DNA of 64,000 nt from Fictibacillus nanhaiensis (lineage in GTDB: Bacteria > Bacillota > Bacilli > Bacillales > Fictibacillaceae), in assembly GCF_023715445.1 (NCBI RefSeq), contig NZ_JAMBOD010000001.1, positions 1,054,001 through 1,118,000 on the forward strand, written 5' to 3'. The notes below the pieces were generated by a model. It ran no database searches, had not been told where the DNA came from, and saw only the letters and a program-made list of their open reading frames with translations. The position numbers and the translations under genes are program-made. Numbering within the stretch: the first letter of the stretch is position 1; every line of letters starts with the position of its first letter. Positions 36,460 through 45,586 of the stretch are shown one piece after another.

Positions 36460-37658
36460 ATGGATCCGGTCATTGGCCTGGATGTCGCAAAAGGAAAAAC
36501 CCAAGTACAAGCCTTTTTACAAAAGAAGAATCCTTACAAGAAAAGCTTTACGTTTGAGCATAATGTTTTGGGGCTACACGATTTTTATCGCTTTTATCAA
36601 GAAGTTGAAAAAGTTGCAGGTCTACCTCCGGCAGTCGTTTTTGAATCGACGGGGCATTACCATGAACCTGTCTTACAGTTTTTAGAGGATAAGCAGATCA
36701 TTTATTATCTCGTCAATCCGGTTCTTTCATATGAAGCAAAAAAGGCTAGTTTAAGAAAAGTCAAAACTGATGCGATTGATGCCTTTCACTTAGGTGAGCT
36801 TTATTACAAAAACGAGGACCTAAAACCTTTCCAGAAAAAGAGTATTAGGATAATGAACTTGCGAAATTTAACACGTCAACACGACTCTTTGACAGGAACC
36901 TACGTACAAACAAAGCTTCAATTTCTAACAATATTAGATCAAGTTTTCCCTGAGTATAAAAAGCTTTTCGGAGCCCTATATTCGCCCACCTCATTAGCAA
37001 CGTTACTCCAATATCAAACACCACAAGGTGTGAAGGAGGAAACAGTGGATCAAATCGCTGAAGTGATTCTGAAACAAGGAGCTAAACGCTCTTATAAGTG
37101 GGCAGAAGAGAAAGCCTATAAGCTAAAGGAAGCAGCCGAGAGAGACCCCTTTAAAAGTAACTTATATACGAGTCATATCACTAGTCTCACCATGTACATT
37201 CAAATTCTTCTTCAATACCAAAGGCACCTATCCCAACTAATTGAAGAGATAGATGCCCTGGCAGAAGAATTTGAGGAATATGAGATTATCCAATCAATCC
37301 CCGGTATTGGTGAAAAGATTGCCGCCACAATCATCTCCGAAATTGGGGAAATCGGTCAGTTCAATCACCAAAGAAGTTGGTTGCTTACGCAGGAATTGAC
37401 CCAAGCGTTTTTGAGTCAGGTAAGTTTAAGGCAACCATCAACAAAATCACAAAAAGAGGATCTACACGCCTTCGGCAAACTCTTTATACAGCTGTGCAAT
37501 GTGGCATAACGAAGAATCGCAATCCAAAACTAAGAGCTTATTACGATAAAAAGCGCGAAGAAGGAAAACCGCATAAAGTAGCTATCATTGCTTGTGCAAA
37601 CAAACTTATCCATTGGATTTATGCATTATTAAATCGTAAAGAGGCATTTAAGGTTTAA
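36460..37658 (+). pseudogene. IS110-family transposase, frameshifted
   Basis: The N-terminal RuvC-like DEDD domain is intact: GLDVAKGK (Asp), FESTGHYHEP (Glu), KTDAIDAFH (Asp pair). The C-terminal Transposase_20 part begins SIPGIGEKIAATIISEIG. At about 37366-37373 the sequence reads CACCAAAG where CACCCAAAG is expected; the missing C shifts the frame, and VAYAGIDPSVFESGKFKA with the catalytic Ser region continues in the next frame to 37658. As it stands no full-length enzyme is made. Confidence 0.88.
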
Positions 37659-37865
37659 ATACCACCCAATAAAAAACTTTAATTACAATAACTTCAAATT
37701 CATGTTTGAAGCTTATTTAGTATGTTCATTTTTATTGTAACATGTCGTTTTTAACTTTTTTGGGCTTTTCTATTGACCTTCTATTAGCTGGTATTGTTGA
37801 ATAAAAAGTGATTCAAATTAATAATCATTTTAGTATAGTTGAATGCTTTAAATTTGGAAGATCAA

Positions 37866-37906
37866 CAAAAAAAGCTAGCTAATTCACATATAATTTTAGC
37901 TAGCTG
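37866..37906 (-). terminator. Terminator downstream of the LacI-family gene
   Basis: AGCTAGCTA / TAGCTAGCT stem with TTTTTTT on the minus strand, about 100 bp after the LacI stop. Confidence 0.75.
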
Positions 37907-38007
37907 TACGAATTCCTTTATTCTGTTTTTATTAAAGATCAGAACCTTTTAACTTATATGAAAAAATATAAAACAACATATATGATATTGTCCCTTACAT
38001 CTTCCAA

Positions 38008-38997
38008 TTATGTTGTTGTTCTATGAATCAAATGGAAGGATAAATTTGTTAGGTCCTTACTTTCCTCACCAGTGATTGCTTGAATCATTACTTTCATTGT
38101 CTGACTCCCCATTTTCTCAATTGGTTGTGCGACTGTAGATAAACCCAGCAGCTGCGCGAGAGGCTGGTTATCAAAACCAATGATGGCTAGATCTTGAGGA
38201 ACCCGCCAACCACTATCTTTTGCTGCTTTTAAGAGCCCCGCAGCCACTTCATCACTGCCCGTAAAAATCGCTTCTGGTCTATTTTTTAACTGTTTTAATC
38301 GTTGAAACATATTCTTTCCATCTTCTATACTGATCGCATTGTACAAGTACCAGTCTTCATCAATTACTAAACTTGCTTCTTTCATAGCCTGTTCGTACCC
38401 TTTTCTCCGGTCTCTTGTTAACCTGGACCTTCTCTCACTTCCAGCACAATACGCTATTCTTTTGTATCCGCGGTCAATGAGATGTTTCGTTCCAAGGTAT
38501 CCACCCTTCACTTGGTCTAAATAGACCGACGGAACGTAAGCGTCATCATCGTATTCGTTACAAATCACTATAGGACCATCGCTCATATACGGTTTAAAAT
38601 GTCTCCATTCGTTTTCTATCGAGGTCAGAATTACGCCATCCACTTGTTTTGTTTTTAACAGCTCAAGAAACTTCTTTTCTTGTTCTTTGTTGTAATGAGT
38701 CTGACAGAGAATAAGTTTATACCCAAACTTTGCTGCCTCGTTCTCCATCACTTCTACCAGGTGACTAAAGAAGGGGTTCGTGATTCTTGGTACAAAAACA
38801 GCAATCGTATCCGTTTTGGTTTTACGTAATCGTTGCGCTGAACTATTAGGCACATAGTCTAATTGTTTCATTGCGTTTAATATCTTACGCTTCTTTTCTT
38901 CTGCAACATAAGGGTGGCAATTCAAGACCCTTGAAACGGTCGTTCGAGATATTCCGGCAAGCTTTGCCACATCATGAATCGTCGCCATCTTAAGCAT
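38008..38997 (-). CDS. LacI-family transcription regulator
   Basis: 329 aa (ATG 38997; ATG 38988 giving MATIHDVAKL is equally good). Helix-turn-helix TIHDVAKLAGISRTTVSRVL, hinge with YVPNSSAQRLRK, then a periplasmic-binding-like sensor domain (ITNPFFSHLVEVMENEAAK; FTGSDEVAAGLL; IGFDNQPLAQLL). It is 11 nt after the intracellular GH31 gene, so it is the last gene of the sugar operon. Likely controls alpha-glucan genes; operator unknown, although the palindrome near 54157 is of LacI/CcpA type. Confidence 0.88.
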   Translation of the reverse strand: MLKMATIHDVAKLAGISRTTVSRVLNCHPYVAEEKKRKILNAMKQLDYVPNSSAQRLRKTKTDTIAVFVPRITNPFFSHLVEVMENEAAKFGYKLILCQTHYNKEQEKKFLELLKTKQVDGVILTSIENEWRHFKPYMSDGPIVICNEYDDDAYVPSVYLDQVKGGYLGTKHLIDRGYKRIAYCAGSERRSRLTRDRRKGYEQAMKEASLVIDEDWYLYNAISIEDGKNMFQRLKQLKNRPEAIFTGSDEVAAGLLKAAKDSGWRVPQDLAIIGFDNQPLAQLLGLSTVAQPIEKMGSQTMKVMIQAITGEESKDLTNLSFHLIHRTTT

Positions 38998-39008
38998 CCA
39001 TCCCTTCT

Positions 39009-42000
39009 TTAATAGAGATAACCTAAGTCACTTTTTTGAAAATCTTTGACTTTACAACGCTTATCGTTAATGATGATATGACCATCTTGTGGAAGTTGCG
39101 ATTCAACAAACAATAGTTTCAGTTCGGTAATCTCACTATCAACCGTTACCACCCACTCTGTATTTACAAGGTTTGTTCTTACGCCGAGTTTTTGGTTTAA
39201 ATGATCGGTGATGACGATATCCATTCCGTCCTCTAGGTAAATTCTCGCTAAAGGTTTTGTATACCCATCGATCTGGTTGCCGACATAAGAACCTAATTGA
39301 AGAGTCTCGTCTGTATTCGTTAAGAGAACAGAACCTTGTTTGACGTAAACAGGTATCGTATCAAGAGGTGCATTCACTCGTTTGAATTGTGGACCTACGA
39401 TCGCATCACCTGACCATAGACAATACCACGTGCCATCAGGATAATAGACTTTTCGCTCCGTACTTCCCTCTTCAATGACAGGTGCAATAAGCAGGTTCTC
39501 ACCGAACATGTATTGATCAAACATCGTCTTAACACTAGAATCCTCTGGATATTGTAAACATAGAGCCCGCATCAATGGGATGCCTGATATACTTGAGAGT
39601 TTTGCTTGATCATAAATATAAGGTAAGAGGTTCATCCTAACGTTCGCAAAGAATCGATATCCTTCAATCGCATACGGATTTCCCGTCCTCTCAGCAATGT
39701 TCCACGGTGTTCGGTCCTGGTTAAATTCTCCCTTACTCTCCGCATGATATTGCATGATTGGACAGAAAACAGCCATCTGTGCAGAGCGAATGAAAAGTTC
39801 CGCTGTCGGGATATCTCCGTTAAAGCCACCTAAATCCCATCCCCAAAACGGAAACCCAGAAAGACCAGATGATAACCCAGCAATCAATGAACGCTGAAAT
39901 GCCTCGAACGTGGAACGCTCATCACCCGCCCAATGGGCCGGAAAGTTTTGAGCACCGGTATAACCAGCTCTACTGAACGTCATCGCGTCTCCTTTATGTT
40001 CTGAATTCGCGAAATCATAGTACGCTTCCACATAGTCGTTCGGATATTGGTTTCGCATCACATCTCCCTTACGTCCATCAGAGAATATGAGGTCCTTACC
40101 AAACACGAACTCACCACCATCAGTCTTGAAACCATCTACTCCTATATCAAGAAGATATTGTCGTTTATTAAACCACCATTCTTTTCCTTCAGAGGATGAA
40201 AAATCCATCAACATACTCTCTTTGAACCAACCTTCTGGCATAAGATAAGGCGTCCCATCACTGTTTTTCACCATGAACTCTTTTTGGATCATATAAGCTT
40301 CGTCACAATCTTTTTGTAGATGGTGCTGACGGTTTAAGTATTTCATGATGGGGATTTGCCAAAGAATCAGTTTTAAACCGTTTTCATGTAGAAAGTCAGT
40401 TAGTCCTTTTGGATCTGGCCATCTTCCCCATTCAGGAAAATGAAAATCCTCATATCGATGATAGTCGCTCTCTTCTTTTACGGTATACTCCGCATCGTTA
40501 AAGATGTAATAAGTCGATTCATCACTCCACTGCTCTAACACTAACACCGTAGAGGGAATTTCTAGTTCGTTTGTTAACCTCACCTGTTCGCGTACAACTT
40601 TATCTCTATCCCAATTGTTACTCGACATCCAAGGTCCGAATGCCCAGACTGGTGGGAGTATAGGTGTACCTGTCTTCATAGTAAACTGTTGAGTGACCTC
40701 ACTGATTTCTCCCATAAATAGGTGCATCTTTAATGGCTCGTCTCCGATGTCACACTCGATCTGTAAAAGGTCATATAGATTAGATCCCAGATCAAACGAA
40801 CTCCACCTCAGAGTATCAACCCACATTCCGTAACCCATAGAACTGACGAAGTAAGGAACAGGCATGTAAGTTCGTGTTCCTTGGTCTCGATATTGGTTGT
40901 AGACGAAACAATCGAGTACGTTTCCTCTTTGATCCAACGAGTTATATCTCTCACCGAACCCATACATTTTCTCTTCGTCTTTGAGTTTAAAATTAAACAT
41001 CAGTTTAGATGAATCATGTTCGTCCGTCAGCCATGAGATGGGATGTAACTTTTTATCATAACTCTGGATGAGCGTCTTGCCACTTGAATCTTTAAGTTCG
41101 ATAGAAAAAGGATTCTTATGTAGTTCATACTGATACTTCGGTTGCGTGATGACATACCTATCACCAGAATCAATAACGAGTGAAGAATCAGTGATTTCTA
41201 ATCCCTTTGGTTCCTCAAACTGAAGAGAGAGTGAAGAATGGTTATGTTCTAACTGAAAACCTACATACAAAGAAGAGGAATTTAAAAGATCTTCTCCTTT
41301 AAACCAAACACTCGTTTTTACATGCCCGATGTAGCTGACCGACTTAATGGCGTTTGTTTGTAAGGGCGAAAAGTGATTAGTTTCACTTGCGGCTACTTTC
41401 GTATTATTTATAAATGCTTTAAAATAATACGAGACATCTTGAGTAAAGCAACCTATATTTGCTTTCCACGTCGTACCCTTTTCCCTGAAACAAGGAATTT
41501 CTTTCACGTCTTCTCCACTTCTAACAGATACATAGAGTTCATCGACATCATTCGGCCAGATCTCAGCACACACGGTTACATCTTGCTCTACGAGAGGTTG
41601 TTTAGGGAACCGTTCAAAGGGTTGCGGCTCATAATGGTTTCCATGTCCGTATGGTTTATGGATGATCTGGTACGACGTACTAAGTTTCAGACTCTCATCA
41701 AGATAGTATTTAACGATTTCGAGCAGGCTCTCAGTAAGTATGTTTTCTTTCTCGTTTTTCGTTCTACTATTCGTCTCTTCAAAATAGTGTCTCGCTTTTG
41801 TCGTATCACCTTTTTCCGTAAAATAAAGAGCCAGCCAAGCACAGCTCGCAGAGGAATGTACGTTGTCTCCTGGTGTCGTAAACACTCCTTGATTGGATAC
41901 GAGTCTAGATTCAATTTCTTTCACAGCTTCGACCATGATCAAGTCTTCTGGTGAAAATAGACCAAAAGGCATTACTACCGCGAGAAGGTCTGTTGAGACC

Positions 42001-42470
42001 GTTTGTTTGTTTAACGAACTGATTAACATCCCACCGTTTAAGCCTTGATCAAAAAAGTAATCTCGTATCTCTGTGAGGTCTGCCTGCAGGTAGTTCTTAC
42101 CTAGTTGTTGTTTAACGGCTAATAACGCAGCGTACGTAATTCCTAAATTAGAAAAATAAACATCTTTCTCCTGACTATTCATGAAAAAGTTATATTGCGG
42201 AAGTTGCCATGTGTTTCTTAACGTCTCGACGATAGCCTCAATTTTTTCTTGATGTATAAGTGTAAGATCAGGTCTGCCTCTTCTTTTGTCATGCTGAACA
42301 ACAGACCAGACCCAACTAGCCAGATAGTAGATCGTCTCCTCTGTCTCGCTCGGTTGATAGTTGTTTAAAAGTTTTTCAGAGACATCAAAATTGTTTTTTA
42401 ACTGAAGAGCATGTGCTTTTATAATAGAAGAAAAAGCGACAAATGGTTTATCAGTGTCTTGTAGAATCAT
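39009..42470 (-). CDS. Intracellular GH31 alpha-glucosidase with GH15-like N-terminal part (likely cycloalternan-degrading)
   Basis: 1153 aa, no signal peptide. The GH31 core spans about 430-1010, with nucleophile Asp in DGFKTDGGE (Asp 784) and acid/base Asp in WAGDERS (Asp 850). Residues about 100-255 resemble the C-terminal half of a GH15 (alpha/alpha)6 barrel: LLAVVMPFGLFSPED, and AWLALYFTEKGDTTKARHYF. Residues about 290-380 look like an Ig-type N-terminal domain. It is encoded after the sugar ABC transporter, as in the Listeria cycloalternan locus (lmo0178-lmo0182 layout from memory), so it probably hydrolyses imported cyclic tetrasaccharide. Function is inferred from context. Confidence 0.75.
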   Translation of the reverse strand: MILQDTDKPFVAFSSIIKAHALQLKNNFDVSEKLLNNYQPSETEETIYYLASWVWSVVQHDKRRGRPDLTLIHQEKIEAIVETLRNTWQLPQYNFFMNSQEKDVYFSNLGITYAALLAVKQQLGKNYLQADLTEIRDYFFDQGLNGGMLISSLNKQTVSTDLLAVVMPFGLFSPEDLIMVEAVKEIESRLVSNQGVFTTPGDNVHSSASCAWLALYFTEKGDTTKARHYFEETNSRTKNEKENILTESLLEIVKYYLDESLKLSTSYQIIHKPYGHGNHYEPQPFERFPKQPLVEQDVTVCAEIWPNDVDELYVSVRSGEDVKEIPCFREKGTTWKANIGCFTQDVSYYFKAFINNTKVAASETNHFSPLQTNAIKSVSYIGHVKTSVWFKGEDLLNSSSLYVGFQLEHNHSSLSLQFEEPKGLEITDSSLVIDSGDRYVITQPKYQYELHKNPFSIELKDSSGKTLIQSYDKKLHPISWLTDEHDSSKLMFNFKLKDEEKMYGFGERYNSLDQRGNVLDCFVYNQYRDQGTRTYMPVPYFVSSMGYGMWVDTLRWSSFDLGSNLYDLLQIECDIGDEPLKMHLFMGEISEVTQQFTMKTGTPILPPVWAFGPWMSSNNWDRDKVVREQVRLTNELEIPSTVLVLEQWSDESTYYIFNDAEYTVKEESDYHRYEDFHFPEWGRWPDPKGLTDFLHENGLKLILWQIPIMKYLNRQHHLQKDCDEAYMIQKEFMVKNSDGTPYLMPEGWFKESMLMDFSSSEGKEWWFNKRQYLLDIGVDGFKTDGGEFVFGKDLIFSDGRKGDVMRNQYPNDYVEAYYDFANSEHKGDAMTFSRAGYTGAQNFPAHWAGDERSTFEAFQRSLIAGLSSGLSGFPFWGWDLGGFNGDIPTAELFIRSAQMAVFCPIMQYHAESKGEFNQDRTPWNIAERTGNPYAIEGYRFFANVRMNLLPYIYDQAKLSSISGIPLMRALCLQYPEDSSVKTMFDQYMFGENLLIAPVIEEGSTERKVYYPDGTWYCLWSGDAIVGPQFKRVNAPLDTIPVYVKQGSVLLTNTDETLQLGSYVGNQIDGYTKPLARIYLEDGMDIVITDHLNQKLGVRTNLVNTEWVVTVDSEITELKLLFVESQLPQDGHIIINDKRCKVKDFQKSDLGYLY

Positions 42471-42487
42471 CTTATCTCTCCTGTTAC

Positions 42488-42523
42488 AAAGATACAGCCA
42501 AGAAAATTCTTGGCTGTATCTTT
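42488..42523. other. Intercistronic hairpin between binding-protein and GH31 genes
   Basis: AAAGATACAGCCAAGA-AAAT-TCTTGGCTGTATCTTT, a 16-bp perfect stem within the operon. On the minus strand only TTTG follows, so it may act as a partial terminator or mRNA-stabilising stem that raises binding-protein level. Confidence 0.7.
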
Positions 42524-42528
42524 TTGTT

Positions 42529-43797
42529 TTATTTTTTGATCAAAGTGTTTAATTCTTTCTCCACATTCTTTAAAGCTTCTTCAGGTGTAGCCTGACCGAG
42601 CTTTACTTTATCTAGCTCTTTACCAAACATATCCGTCATCTTGCTCCATTCTTCGATCACTGGTGGAACAACTAACGTATCAAGTGCTTTAAAGACAACA
42701 TCTCTGCTCTCTGGTGGTGATTTTTCTAAATAACCCTTTACAAGAGCGTCGTTCGATACAGCAGGAAGTTCCCACGCACTATCGATTCTGATCTTCGCAG
42801 CTTCCTCAGAGCTACTCATGAACTGTGCCCATTTCCAAGCCGCTTCCGCGTTCTTTGTTTTCTTTGAAACCGCGAGTCCGTTCGCGAAGAAGTGATGTGC
42901 TTTTTGTGTGTTTCCTGGCTCTAATGCGATGTCCCATTTAAACGGTACATCTTTAAAACCATCAAACATCCAGATCCCTGTACGAAGCATTGCGATTTTT
43001 CCGGCTTTAAACAAATCTTCATTTGCCTGACCTGACATCTCTTTTTCTGTTGGAGTCACATGGTATTTGTTCATCTTATCCATCATCCATGTTAAAGTCT
43101 CCACGTTTTCAGGGCTATTTACGGTTACTTCTGTCTTGTCTTCGTTTAGAATCGAACCGCCATTTTGTGCGATCGTCTTATAGAATTCCCAAAACTGAAC
43201 AGGTGAGTACGTACCCCAAACACCATTCTTTTTATCCGTTAGTTTCTCAGCTGCCGCTAACTCTTCTTTCCACGTCCAGCTGTCGTTCGGATACTCAACA
43301 CCCGCTTTATCAAAAAGATCTTTGTTATAGAAAAGTACAACATTTGAGAAACTTTCTACCATTCCGTACTGTTTGCCATCATACTGAAAAGCTTCATACG
43401 CTTTTTTGTTGATACTATCTGGATTAAAGTTCGTATCTTTTTCGATAAGTGGATCGAGTTCTAAGAGCGCTCCTTTAGAAGCGTAACTCACAAAGTTCTC
43501 ATAGTTTAGTTCAAACACATCCGGTGCGTTGTTCCCAGCGATCTGGGTTTGAAGTTTTGTAAAATAATCATCAAAAGATGCCAATTCATAATCCACTTTA
43601 ATTTTTGGATTCTTCTTCTCAAACGCAGCAATCATCGCTTTTAGTTCATCTTCATGATCTTCACCTGGTGAGAACGCAAAGTACTTTAGTGTTACGGTGC
43701 CGTCTTTACTTGTACCCGTGGATTGTTCAGAACTACACCCTGCGATAATCCCTATCAACAGAACGAAAATAATAGCCCAGATACCCGATTTTTTCAT
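42529..43797 (-). CDS. Sugar ABC transporter substrate-binding lipoprotein
   Basis: 422 aa from ATG 43797 (AGGGG 8 nt upstream). Lipobox IIAGCSS (Cys about 21). SBP_bac_1 (MalE-like) family: AFEKKNPKIKVDYELASFDDYFTKL, PDVFELNYENFVSYASKG, and a C-terminal WAQFMSSSEEAAK. Part of the ROK-permease-permease-binding protein-GH31 operon; ligand likely an alpha-gluco-oligosaccharide, possibly cycloalternan. Confidence 0.88.
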   Translation of the reverse strand: MKKSGIWAIIFVLLIGIIAGCSSEQSTGTSKDGTVTLKYFAFSPGEDHEDELKAMIAAFEKKNPKIKVDYELASFDDYFTKLQTQIAGNNAPDVFELNYENFVSYASKGALLELDPLIEKDTNFNPDSINKKAYEAFQYDGKQYGMVESFSNVVLFYNKDLFDKAGVEYPNDSWTWKEELAAAEKLTDKKNGVWGTYSPVQFWEFYKTIAQNGGSILNEDKTEVTVNSPENVETLTWMMDKMNKYHVTPTEKEMSGQANEDLFKAGKIAMLRTGIWMFDGFKDVPFKWDIALEPGNTQKAHHFFANGLAVSKKTKNAEAAWKWAQFMSSSEEAAKIRIDSAWELPAVSNDALVKGYLEKSPPESRDVVFKALDTLVVPPVIEEWSKMTDMFGKELDKVKLGQATPEEALKNVEKELNTLIKK

Positions 43798-43818
43798 GTT
43801 TATACCCCTCATCTTTTT

Positions 43819-44700
43819 TTATTTGATCCCACTTAATGTAATACCTTTGATGAAGTACTTCTGAGCGAATAAATAGACAGCTAAGATCGGAATGACACTA
43901 ATCACGACACCAGCCATTAATAGATTCCAATCTGTTGCCCACCTCCCTTGAAGAATTGAAAGTCCAAGCGGCACTGTCATCAGATCTTGGTTACTCACGA
44001 TGATCAACGGCCATAGAAAATTGTTCCACGATTGCATGAATGAAAAGATGGCTAACGTCGCAAGAGCAGGTTTTGATAATGGCAAGATGATCTGAAAGAA
44101 CACCCTAAAATGACTGGCTCCATCAATAAATGCCGCTTCTTCTAAAGATTTTGGTATTCCTAAGAAGAACTGTCGCAACAAAAACGTGCCGAATGCGTTA
44201 AATAAACCCGGAAGAATCAAACCTTGATATGTATCCAGCCAGCCGAGATACTTCATCAGAATGAACTGAGGTGTCATCGTGACCTGCATCGGGACCATCA
44301 GTGTCGCAAGATAGATAAGAAATAACGTGTCCCTTCCCTTAAAATGAAGTCTTGAGAAGGCGTAAGCCGCCATCGAACAAAGCAGCAATTGCCCAAGCGT
44401 TGAAGTGACAGCTACAAAAAAGCTGTTGAACAAGAACTTCCAGATCGGGAAGGATTCGGCTACTTGTGCGTAGTTAGTGAATGTAATTGTCTCCGGTATG
44501 AACTGTGGAGGAAGCGTCATCGTTGCTCCTTGATCTTTAATCGATGTTGATAACATCCACAAAAAAGGGATGATCATGATGAGTGCTCCTAGACTGATCG
44601 TGGTATAGAAGACAATCTTATTCAGCCATTTTCTCTTGTTGAGGAAGATGACGGGTTGTGTTGTTTGTTTTTTCGTGACGACCGTTACATCACTGTTCAT
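43819..44700 (-). CDS. Sugar ABC transporter permease (MalG/MsmG type)
   Basis: 293 aa from ATG 44700 with AGGTGGG upstream, overlapping the partner permease end by 11 nt. Six helices and the EAA loop EEAAFIDGASHFRVFFQIIL followed by PLSKPAL. Forms the membrane channel with the gene upstream; the ATPase (an MsmK/MsmX type) is not encoded here and must be supplied by another locus. Confidence 0.9.
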   Translation of the reverse strand: MNSDVTVVTKKQTTQPVIFLNKRKWLNKIVFYTTISLGALIMIIPFLWMLSTSIKDQGATMTLPPQFIPETITFTNYAQVAESFPIWKFLFNSFFVAVTSTLGQLLLCSMAAYAFSRLHFKGRDTLFLIYLATLMVPMQVTMTPQFILMKYLGWLDTYQGLILPGLFNAFGTFLLRQFFLGIPKSLEEAAFIDGASHFRVFFQIILPLSKPALATLAIFSFMQSWNNFLWPLIIVSNQDLMTVPLGLSILQGRWATDWNLLMAGVVISVIPILAVYLFAQKYFIKGITLSGIK

Positions 44701-45574
44701 AATCAACCCACCTCTTTTGTAGTCTGTTTTGGATCAGGGTAACAATAAATATGATAAGGAAGAGTACCCATGAGACCGCTGAAGCATAGCCCATTTCAAA
44801 ATAGCGAAAAGCATGGTTGTAAATCTTCTGAACAAGGACCGTTGTCGAACCGGCTGGTCCACCTTCAGTCATGATCATGACCTGATCAAACACTTGAAAC
44901 GAATTGATCAATGAGATAATAAGGATGAAAAAAGTCGTAGGTGTAAGAAGTGGAATCGTGATGTGAAGAAACTTTTTTATCGGTGAAGCACCATCAATTT
45001 CAGCAGCTTCATAGTATGTTTCCGATATGTTTTGTAACCCTGCTAAAAATAAGACCATAACAAAGCCTGTATCTTTCCAAACACTCGTTAGTACAATAGC
45101 GATCATCGCCCATTGTGGATCTTGTAGCCAGTCAGGACCGACAAATCCAAACCAAGATAAAAAGTAGTTAACCAGACCATAGGCTGGGTTGAAGAGCCAT
45201 TTCCAAATGAGGGACACGGCGACCCAAGATGAAACAACCGGGATGAAATAAGCGGCTCGGAAGAAAGCTCTTCCTTTCATGTTCTTATTTAAAAGCATCG
45301 CGATACCAAGAGCTACTATCAATACTGTTGGTAAGTATGCAATTATAAACAGAAGTGTGTTCTTTAGTGCAGACCAAAATTCTGTGTCTTCAATGATTCC
45401 TTTATAATTATCAAAGCCGATAAACTCAGGAGTTGATAATAAATCCCACTTCGTAAAACTAAGTCCGAGGGATGTGAGTATAGGGATACCAATAAAGACG
45501 AGAAATCCGATAAAGTTAGGTAACAGGAAAAAACTGATGACTAGCCATTTTTTCCAACCTTTATCCCCTACCAT
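44690..45574 (-). CDS. Sugar ABC transporter permease (MalF/MsmF type)
   Basis: 294 aa, ATG with AAAGGAGG upstream. Six membrane helices and EAA loop YYEAAEIDGASPIKKFLHIT followed by IPLLTP. Starts 12 nt after the ROK gene. Together with the MsmG-type permease and lipoprotein forms an oligosaccharide importer. Confidence 0.9.
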   Translation of the reverse strand: MVGDKGWKKWLVISFFLLPNFIGFLVFIGIPILTSLGLSFTKWDLLSTPEFIGFDNYKGIIEDTEFWSALKNTLLFIIAYLPTVLIVALGIAMLLNKNMKGRAFFRAAYFIPVVSSWVAVSLIWKWLFNPAYGLVNYFLSWFGFVGPDWLQDPQWAMIAIVLTSVWKDTGFVMVLFLAGLQNISETYYEAAEIDGASPIKKFLHITIPLLTPTTFFILIISLINSFQVFDQVMIMTEGGPAGSTTVLVQKIYNHAFRYFEMGYASAVSWVLFLIIFIVTLIQNRLQKRWVDYEQ

Positions 45575-45586
45575 CTTTATCCTCCT

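Larger units (their letters stand above)
36271..37658 (+). mobile_element. IS110-family insertion sequence (ends not defined)
   Basis: Structured leader plus a DEDD transposase. IS110 elements lack inverted repeats, so the true ends cannot be set from the sequence alone. About 350 bp after it (37659-38007) hold only a terminator. Confidence 0.7.

Noticed and set aside
36271-36510. Minus-strand 79-aa frame over the IS110 leader
   Set aside because: No ribosome site; the region is better explained as a structured non-coding leader.
41373-41954. Plus-strand 193-aa frame inside the intracellular GH31 gene
   Set aside because: Antisense shadow; Phe/Arg-rich composition and no expression signals.
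43023-43412. Plus-strand 129-aa frame in the binding-protein gene
   Set aside because: Antisense shadow of a clear SBP_bac_1 gene.
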